This document shows positions 62,204-64,000 of a stretch of DNA of 64,000 nucleotides, one piece after another (the stretch's first letter is position 1; each line of letters opens with the position of its first letter). The stretch covers positions 1-64,000 of the forward strand of contig JAAVCX010000030.1 of NCBI GenBank assembly GCA_014802105.1, in the 5' to 3' direction. A program made the position numbers and the translations under genes. The notes beneath the pieces are model-generated. The model was not told the origin of the DNA and ran no database searches. It saw only the letters and a program-made list of their open reading frames with translations. The DNA is from Bacteroides sp. Its GTDB lineage: Bacteria; Bacteroidota; Bacteroidia; Bacteroidales; Muribaculaceae.

Positions 62204-64000
62204 TTATGAGCCTGCCGCCGCAGTGGGGGCCGACTTTTTGAGCTCGGGATAGGAGATGCGGGTGTGATACATGGTGCGAAGCCGCTGTATGAACGATTCC
62301 TTGACAGCCTGCACGTCGCGAAACGACAGCGGCGACTGATTGTGGAGCCCCTCGGCTATCTGAGCGTCGATGATCTTGTTGACCAGGGCCGCGATAGCCT
62401 CGGGTGAATTATCCTTGAGCGAGCGGGAGGCAGCCTCGACGGCATCGGCCATCATCAGCAGCGATGTCTCTCGGGTCTGTGGATCGGGCCCGGGATAACT
62501 GAAGGGAGTGGGATCCACCTCCTCGCCGGGATGGGCGTTGACGTAGGTATTATAGAAATAGCGGGCCTTTCCGGCTCCGTGGTGCTGGCTGATGAAGTCG
62601 CGTATCACCGGGGGTAGCTTGGCCTTCTCGGCCATGGCGAGACCGTCGGTGACATGGCCTGTGACCACCCTGGCGCTCTGGATGGGATCGAGAGCGTCGT
62701 GAGGATTGACTCCGTGCTGATTTTCGGTAAAGAAAGCCGGATTTTTGATTTTGCCTATGTCGTGATAGAGCGCGCCCGTACGCACCATCTGCACGTTGGC
62801 TCCGATAGCCTGGGCCGCCGCCGAGGCAAGATTGGACACCGCCATGGAGTGATTGAAAGTGCCGGGACACTGCTCGGAGAGCTCACGCAACAGGGGGTTA
62901 TTGGTGTCGGAAAGCTCCACCAGAGTGACGCGCGAGGTGAAACCAAACACTCTCTCGAGCAGGAACATCAGCGTGTAGGAGAACGAGATAAGGATGGCGT
63001 TGATTGCAAAACAGCCATAGATACGGGCCATGATCTTGGCCACCGATCCGGTCGACATGATCTCCATCGAGAGATAGGCCAGCGAGTAGGCCACAAAGAT
63101 CAGGGCGGCCGTGCGTATGAGCTGGGAACGACGGCTGAGATCCTTGAGCGAATCGATAGCCACCACGCCGGCTATAAACTGCACGAAGATAAACTCAGAG
63201 GGGAAAGTCGAGACGATCGCACATGTCAATATCTCTATGATATGGGCGAAATAGGCTGTGCGCGAGTCAAGAAAAGTCAGCACGAGGATCGGCACTATGG
63301 TGAACGGCATGATATACAGTCCTGAGCGGAAAGTGGCCTGCATGGCAAAAGCCACCAGCGTACACACCGTCAGCAGCGACATCAGGAAGATCACCGTGTG
63401 GTCGTCGTTGAAATACTCCCTCCTGAAGATATAGAGATAGCCATACATCGCCGCCATGAGTATGATGACATAGAGAGCCTGGCCGGCTATCGGATAGTGA
63501 TGCTGGGAGATCTTGGTGTCAGAGCGCTCCTCGATCATCTCCTCATAGGTGTCGAGGATGGTGGCCAGGCGTGTGTTGACTATATCGCCCTTGTCGATGA
63601 TACGTTCACCCTGCTGTATCACTCCCACGGGAGCGGTGGCTTTCTGATAGGCCTCGTCGAGCAGGCGCCGGGTAGTGAGGGAGTCGAGAGTGACATTGGG
63701 CTGAAGCATATCGGCCAGATGGGTAGCCGAGAGAGCTCCGCGCATATTTCCCCGGCGCATCACCGAGTCGATATGCTCGTAGGCACGGTAGGCCGAGAGA
63801 AACTCAGTCGTCGGCACCGAGATAGCCACATTATCGTGGACGAATCGCACCGCCGGCAACTCTCCGTCGCTGATGCGCTGATAGGTCTCTGCATCGACTA
63901 TACCGTTTTCGTAGACCTGACGCACCGCCTTGATGATCTGATTTTTCTGAGCCGGGCTCACATCGGGGAGCGTAGTGGCGTTGAGACGCGTGGTATACTC
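62204..64000 (-). CDS. 7TM-HD phosphohydrolase (PgpH-like), 5' end cut
   Basis: The last ~599 residues of a membrane HD-domain protein; the frame remains open to base 64000, so the start is outside. An extracellular domain (to about 160 of the visible part) is followed by seven membrane helices (about 170-385) and an HD domain. This includes NHSMAVSNLASAAA, the HDIGKIKNPAFFTENQ metal site, VTGHVTDGLAMAE and the ISQHHGAG motif. Listeria PgpH degrades c-di-AMP; Bacteroidetes homologues are presumed to do the same. A start at 63961 is a GTG inside the domain, not a true start. Confidence 0.9.
   Translation of the reverse strand, partial: EYTTRLNATTLPDVSPAQKNQIIKAVRQVYENGIVDAETYQRISDGELPAVRFVHDNVAISVPTTEFLSAYRAYEHIDSVMRRGNMRGALSATHLADMLQPNVTLDSLTTRRLLDEAYQKATAPVGVIQQGERIIDKGDIVNTRLATILDTYEEMIEERSDTKISQHHYPIAGQALYVIILMAAMYGYLYIFRREYFNDDHTVIFLMSLLTVCTLVAFAMQATFRSGLYIMPFTIVPILVLTFLDSRTAYFAHIIEILTCAIVSTFPSEFIFVQFIAGVVAIDSLKDLSRRSQLIRTAALIFVAYSLAYLSMEIMSTGSVAKIMARIYGCFAINAILISFSYTLMFLLERVFGFTSRVTLVELSDTNNPLLRELSEQCPGTFNHSMAVSNLASAAAQAIGANVQMVRTGALYHDIGKIKNPAFFTENQHGVNPHDALDPIQSARVVTGHVTDGLAMAEKAKLPPVIRDFISQHHGAGKARYFYNTYVNAHPGEEVDPTPFSYPGPDPQTRETSLLMMADAVEAASRSLKDNSPEAIAALVNKIIDAQIAEGLHNQSPLSFRDVQAVKESFIQRLRTMYHTRISYPELKKSAPTAAAGS

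Overview
This window looks like chromosomal DNA from a GC-rich gut Bacteroidales, with Muribaculaceae-like relatives the best guess. The evidence is a SusC/SusD pair with DUF4843 and PKD-like lipoproteins, DUF4834 and DUF2723 family proteins, a GIN-domain protein and a four-helix-bundle suffix protein. In addition, promoters repeatedly carry the Bacteroidetes -7 element TAnnTTTG, often with TTTG about 20 bp upstream. The assignment is inferred from gene families; no rRNA or tRNA gene was seen.

Layout. 1-2.5 kb: the N-terminal two fifths of pyruvate:ferredoxin oxidoreductase (cut by the left edge), then a four-helix-bundle/zinc-finger gene bracketed by TGTCA-type repeats. 2.5-11.4 kb (minus strand): a histidine utilisation operon ftcD-hutU-hutH-hutI, with a GH20 hexosaminidase directly behind it. 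11.5-19.9 kb (minus): a SusC-SusD-DUF4843-PKD-like-TlpA uptake operon without a glycoside hydrolase or regulator. 20.2-25.2 kb: an LTA-synthase-like membrane enzyme, an FtsB/DivIC-like protein, a small membrane protein, a GIN-domain surface protein and a TPR-membrane-HTH regulator. 25.4-31.1 kb: trpS, a TMEM260-like (DUF2723) glycosyltransferase and pdxA.

31.1-36.7 kb holds a tight head-group/lipid locus: nucleotidyltransferase, ATP-grasp enzyme, GtrA-like protein, two CDP-alcohol phosphotransferases flanking a PAP2/Aur1-like enzyme, and a HAD hydrolase. A myo-inositol-phosphate synthase lies at 49.2-50.5 kb, next to psd-pssA. Together these suggest inositol lipid (PI and inositol phosphosphingolipid) synthesis split between two loci. 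36.8-41.1 kb encodes a Wza-like exporter, a Wzz-like protein and an M23 peptidase.

A 196-bp MITE-like inverted-repeat element lies just before coaX (41.2-41.4 kb). It is followed by coaX, an outer-membrane protein, lptC and a CNNM/CorC protein. 45.6-48.7 kb holds an Ala-rich LEA-like small protein (minus), a rubrerythrin and pckA. 52.9-59.8 kb holds a tripartite RND efflux operon and lpxA. 59.9-64 kb holds a low-molecular-weight tyrosine phosphatase, cytidine deaminase, malate dehydrogenase (minus) and a PgpH-like 7TM-HD protein (minus, cut by the right edge).

Most of the window is core metabolism and envelope biogenesis. The parts with most to discover are the split lipid locus, the TGTCA repeat family, and the MITE-like element.
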